Below are positions 1 through 5,581 of a stretch of DNA of 5,581 nucleotides, one piece after another; position 1 is the first letter of the stretch, and every line of letters starts with the position of its first letter. The notes beneath the pieces were generated by a model, which saw only the letters and a program-made list of their open reading frames with translations, was not told the DNA's origin and did no database searches. Both the position numbers and the translations under genes were made by a program. The DNA is from JBEIUO01 sp964549785 (GTDB taxonomy: Bacteria; Planctomycetota; Phycisphaerae; Phycisphaerales; UBA1924), in contig CAZJXA010000222.1 of NCBI GenBank assembly GCA_964549785.1, positions 1 through 5,581 of the forward strand. Direction: 5' to 3'.

Positions 1-3408
<3,408 letters not shown>

Positions 3409-3411
<3 letters not shown>

Positions 3412-3424
3412 AGGATTCTCTCGC
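3409..3424 (+). promoter_or_regulatory. Shine-Dalgarno site of the second gene, overlapping the hybrid kinase stop codon
   Basis: AAGGA at 3411-3415 shares its first base with the TAA stop at 3409-3411. It sits nine bases before the ATG at 3425, a usual spacing. It supports that ATG as the start. A ribosome terminating on gene 1 would cover this site, so the two genes are probably translated in sequence from one mRNA. The gap of 13 bases leaves no room for a separate promoter between the genes, although one inside the end of gene 1 cannot be excluded. Confidence 0.7.
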
Positions 3425-4948
3425 ATGATCACAAGGGAAAAAGTCAACATCCTGCTGGTGGACGATCAGCCCGCAAAGTTGCTGAGCTTGGCGACCATCG
3501 TCTCGAGCCTCGATGAAACCCTTGTCACGACCAGTTCAGCGGATGAGGCTCTCAAGTATTTGCTCGATCACGACTGCGCGGTTGTCCTCATGGACGTGTG
3601 CATGCCGAAAATGGACGGGTTTGAACTCGCGGAGATGATCCGGCAGCACCCCCGTTTCGACCGGACGGCGATCATTTTCATATCTGCGGTACACCTCTCA
3701 GACGCCGACCGCCTCAGAGGCTACAACCTCGGGGCGGTCGATTACATACCCGTCCCGATCGTTCCTGAGGTGTTGCGGGCCAAGGTCGCGGTGTTCGTGG
3801 ACCTGTTCCGAAAAACCCGGGACCTGGAGCGGGTCAACGACGAACTGCAGGAACGCATCCTGGAGGTCAATCGGTCGAACGGGCGGCTGCGCTTCGCCGA
3901 CCGCATGGCGACTATTGGCACGCTCGCGGCGGGGCTGGGGCACGACATGGGAAACCTGCTTCTGCCAGTGCGGATGCGGCTGGACACGCTGGAGGCGATG
4001 GACCTCCCCGATCCCGCCCGCGCCGATATCGCCGCGATCCGCGAGGCTTCCAGTTACCTTCAGCGTCTCGCAAGCAGCCTCCGGCTTCTCGCGCTCGATT
4101 CCGACGCCGAGGTGCCCTCGGAATGTTCGACGCGCGTGGGCGATTGGTGGTCGGAGACCGAAAGCATGATGCGGAACGGCGTGCCCCGCCGGGTGCAACT
4201 TTCGACGGATATCCCGTCGGACCTGCGTCCGGTACGGATGGGCAAGGCCGGGCTTACCCAAGTGGTTTTCAATCTGGTTCAGAACGCGGGCGACGCCTTG
4301 CGGGACCGCTCGGACGGAACGATCGTCGTTTCGGCCCGGGACGATCCCGGCAGGGGCACGGTACTCATAACGGTTTTCGACAACGGCCCGGGCATGACCG
4401 AGGAGGCGAAGGCCCGGTGCTTGGAACCGTTCTTCACGACAAAGACGCGCGGGCTCAGCACCGGGCTGGGGCTGACGCTCGTGAGCGCCCTCATGAAGCG
4501 GGTTCAGGGGACGATCTGCATCGATTCAGAGGCGGGGATCGGGACCCGGATTGTTCTGGAACTGCCCGCCGCGAAGGCGGCCGACACGGCCCGACCCGAC
4601 GGATCACCGATGCGGGTGATCGCGTCGGTGACCCTCAAGGATGTTCGGCTCGCGGCACACGTGCGTTCGATCCTTGATTCATTGGAGTACGACGTCACGA
4701 CCGGCGATCGGAACGGCGCCGACCTCTGGATCACCGAGGCGGATGGCAACGGCGAAATCGAAGCGGCTCGGCGTTTCGCGGCATCGGGCCCGGTCCGCCG
4801 CGCCGTGGTGCTCGGCACATCGCCCCTGACACCGGGCGATCACGACCGCGTCGTCTACCTTGATCGGGCGCTGAAGGCCTCGGCGCTCCGGGCACAACTG
4901 CGCGACGCGTTGCGAGCGAACGGCCGTGGCGCGGGGGTTCACCGGTGA
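3425..4948 (+). CDS. Receiver-histidine kinase with a C-terminal degenerate receiver (REC-HisKA-HATPase-pseudoREC)
   Basis: This 507-residue protein has no signal peptide or membrane segment and should be cytoplasmic. The N-terminal receiver (about 6-125) has Asp13/Asp14, phospho-acceptor Asp57 (MDVCMPKMDG) and Ser87. The usual Lys of the Lys-Pro pair is Val110 (DYIPVP). A charged helix (about 128-155) leads to a dimerisation helix with H-box GLGHDMGN, His173. The HATPase domain has Asn287 (NLVQNAGDAL), Asp319 (DNGPGM), the FFTTK stretch and TGLGL (346-350). There is no PAS or other sensor, so the N-terminal receiver is the likely input: phosphorylation by the upstream hybrid kinase could switch this kinase. 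Residues 396-507 form a separate receiver-sized segment (see its own entry). The ATG at 3425 has a good ribosome site, and the receiver motifs begin at residue 7. From knowledge, receivers with the VP variant commonly sit directly downstream of such hybrid kinases. The kinase identity is firm; the partner assignment is inference. Confidence 0.95.
   Translation: MITREKVNILLVDDQPAKLLSLATIVSSLDETLVTTSSADEALKYLLDHDCAVVLMDVCMPKMDGFELAEMIRQHPRFDRTAIIFISAVHLSDADRLRGYNLGAVDYIPVPIVPEVLRAKVAVFVDLFRKTRDLERVNDELQERILEVNRSNGRLRFADRMATIGTLAAGLGHDMGNLLLPVRMRLDTLEAMDLPDPARADIAAIREASSYLQRLASSLRLLALDSDAEVPSECSTRVGDWWSETESMMRNGVPRRVQLSTDIPSDLRPVRMGKAGLTQVVFNLVQNAGDALRDRSDGTIVVSARDDPGRGTVLITVFDNGPGMTEEAKARCLEPFFTTKTRGLSTGLGLTLVSALMKRVQGTICIDSEAGIGTRIVLELPAAKAADTARPDGSPMRVIASVTLKDVRLAAHVRSILDSLEYDVTTGDRNGADLWITEADGNGEIEAARRFAASGPVRRAVVLGTSPLTPGDHDRVVYLDRALKASALRAQLRDALRANGRGAGVHR
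4610..4945 (+). other. Degenerate (pseudo-)receiver domain at the C-terminus of the second kinase
   Basis: Residues 396-507 of the second gene follow a short Ala/Asp/Pro-containing linker and have receiver-like size and periodicity. A first strand RVIASV is followed by a helix ending ILDSLEYDV; a third strand is ADLWITE, a fourth is RRAVVLGTS, and a fifth is RVVYLDRAL with a final helix ALRAQLRDAL. The acidic pair after strand 1 is missing. Aligned by eye to the usual DLVLLD strand, the phospho-acceptor Asp falls on Glu438 (codon 4736-4738), and the conserved Lys falls on Arg481. The segment is therefore probably unable to be phosphorylated and may act as a docking or regulatory module. The fold call rests on pattern only; an unrelated alpha/beta domain is possible. 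Confidence 0.55.
4933..4948 (+). promoter_or_regulatory. GTGA stop-start overlap coupling genes 2 and 3
   Basis: The GTG start of gene 3 (4945-4947) overlaps the TGA stop of gene 2 (4946-4948) in the four bases GTGA, a typical arrangement for translational coupling. A weak purine-rich run, GGGGG at 4933-4937, lies seven bases before the GTG. The next in-frame ATG (4996) falls just after the essential Asp14/Asp15 pair, which would be lost, so GTG is the better start. Coupled translation would keep the amounts of kinase and small receiver linked. Confidence 0.75.
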
Positions 4949-5385
4949 CCGACCCATCGCGGCCGCTGCGCGTCCTGTGCATCGATGACAATGAGATGGT
5001 GGCACGCGCGCTCGGTCGCCGCATCGAGAGCGAACCTTTGATGAAATGGGTGGGGGTGGTCCACGAGGGCGCTCTCGCGTACGACCGTGTGCGGGAGGAA
5101 CTGCCGGACGTCGTTCTGATGGACATCGACATGCCCGGGACCGACCCTTTCCTCACCGTTGAGCGACTCTCGAAAGACATCCCGTCGGCCCGCGTGGTGA
5201 TGTTCAGCGGCCACGTGAATAGCGCGTTTATCGAGCGGGCACTGGATTGCGGCGCCTGGGGCTACCTCTCCAAGAACGATGACGTGGCCCGCCTTCTGGA
5301 GGGCATCCGGCGCGTCGGAGACGGGGAGATCGTCCTGAGCGAAGAGGTTCGCGCGGTGCAGCGAGCCGGCGGTCGGCCCGGGTGA
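4945..5385 (+). CDS. Stand-alone response regulator (single NarL-type receiver domain, no output domain)
   Basis: The 146-residue product is one complete receiver with all key residues: Asp14/Asp15 (CIDDNE), phospho-acceptor Asp60 (LMDIDMPG), Ser88 (MFSGH) and Lys110 (YLSKND). The Lys followed by Asn-Asp rather than Pro, and the tail GDGEIVLSEEV, resemble NarL/FixJ-type receivers. In those proteins this tail leads into a LuxR-type helix-turn-helix. Here the protein stops about 11 residues later at TGA 5383-5385, and I saw no helix-turn-helix sequence in any frame of the remaining 196 bases. It is probably a genuine single-domain regulator that works by protein contact or as a phosphate sink; loss of an ancestral DNA-binding domain is possible. 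Its overlap with the second kinase makes that kinase its likeliest phosphodonor. The receiver identity is very sure; partner and output are inferred. Confidence 0.93.
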   Translation: MTDPSRPLRVLCIDDNEMVARALGRRIESEPLMKWVGVVHEGALAYDRVREELPDVVLMDIDMPGTDPFLTVERLSKDIPSARVVMFSGHVNSAFIERALDCGAWGYLSKNDDVARLLEGIRRVGDGEIVLSEEVRAVQRAGGRPG

Positions 5386-5581
5386 CGACATGCCCACGTG
5401 GACACGTTGACATTATCCGCGAGTCAGCGAGTTTCCCTGGGAGGATCATGCGCTGCGGGGCCGCCCGGGGCTTGGCGGCGGGGGCGGCATAGATCGCATA
5501 ATCGGGCTGCCTTTTACGTGAACGGCGCCGAAACCGTCGTCGGCGGGTGGCCGCGTTCGAGAAAGCGCGCATCTTCTTAGA
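5386..5581 (+). other. Downstream flank with no recognisable gene
   Basis: These 196 bases follow the last gene to the window edge. They contain the 8-base palindrome CCACGTGG at 5394-5401 and a TTGACA-like hexamer at 5407-5412 without a good partner. There is a purine-rich GGGAGGA (5439-5445) two bases before an ATG that opens only 14 codons, and a possible weak promoter pair TTGGCG (5472-5477) and CATAAT (5497-5502) with an over-long 19-base spacer. GCCGCCC (5460-5466) can pair with GGGCGGC (5482-5488) across a 15-base loop, but no T-run follows. None of these is strong enough to call as a gene, promoter or terminator. The stretch may be an ordinary intergenic region leading to the next gene. 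Confidence 0.5.

Noticed and set aside
3698..4261. A 187-codon open frame on the - strand opposite the second kinase
   Set aside because: It has no recognisable motif and lies wholly across conserved receiver and kinase sequence on the + strand.
5460..5488. A Rho-independent terminator
   Set aside because: The seven-base stem has a long 15-base loop and no T-run follows it; competing pairings exist in the same GC-rich stretch.
5448..5492. A 14-codon mini-gene after GGGAGGA
   Set aside because: The ribosome site is only two bases from the ATG, the peptide is Ala/Gly-rich, and nothing supports its expression.
5228..5572. A 114-codon open frame on the - strand across the last gene and the flank
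   Set aside because: Half of it is antisense to the conserved receiver, and the other half is a basic low-complexity stretch without a domain.
5398..5580. A 60-codon GTG-started open frame at the end of the window
   Set aside because: There is no ribosome site and no recognisable motif, and the composition is Ser/Gly/Arg-rich as expected from chance in GC-rich DNA.

Overview
The window lies in a GC-rich bacterial genome and is almost entirely coding on the + strand. It holds one two-component signalling cassette of three tightly packed genes. Dense packing, GTG/ATG starts and a Shine-Dalgarno site show it is bacterial. The GC-rich codon use and the long poly-HAMP hybrid kinase would suit a Planctomycetota (Gemmata-like) genome, but similar kinases occur in several phyla, so the taxon is only a weak guess.

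Layout: (1) 1-3411, the C-terminal 1136 residues of a large hybrid histidine kinase whose start lies upstream of the window. Its order is HAMP array, GAF, coiled coil, HisKA, HATPase, then three receivers. (2) 3425-4948, a 507-residue protein with an N-terminal receiver, a histidine kinase core and a C-terminal receiver-sized domain that looks degenerate, with Glu at the phospho-acceptor position. (3) 4945-5385, a 146-residue stand-alone receiver that overlaps gene 2 by the four bases GTGA. (4) 5386-5581, 196 bases in which no convincing gene, terminator or RNA could be recognised.

The three genes are probably co-transcribed: the first gap is 13 bases and the second junction overlaps. The likely logic is that the poly-HAMP kinase senses a signal and autophosphorylates at His467 (residues counted from window base 1). 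Phosphate then reaches its own receivers and perhaps the receiver of gene 2, which may gate the gene 2 kinase, and the small gene 3 receiver is the probable final acceptor. The window shows six receiver-type domains and two kinase cores, but no HPt domain, no DNA-binding domain and no enzymatic output domain. The output must therefore be a protein-protein interaction or lie outside the window.

Gene 1 is a recognisable, widespread architecture. The less ordinary parts are the Glu-bearing pseudo-receiver at the end of gene 2, the missing Lys in its first receiver, and the lack of any output domain in gene 3.
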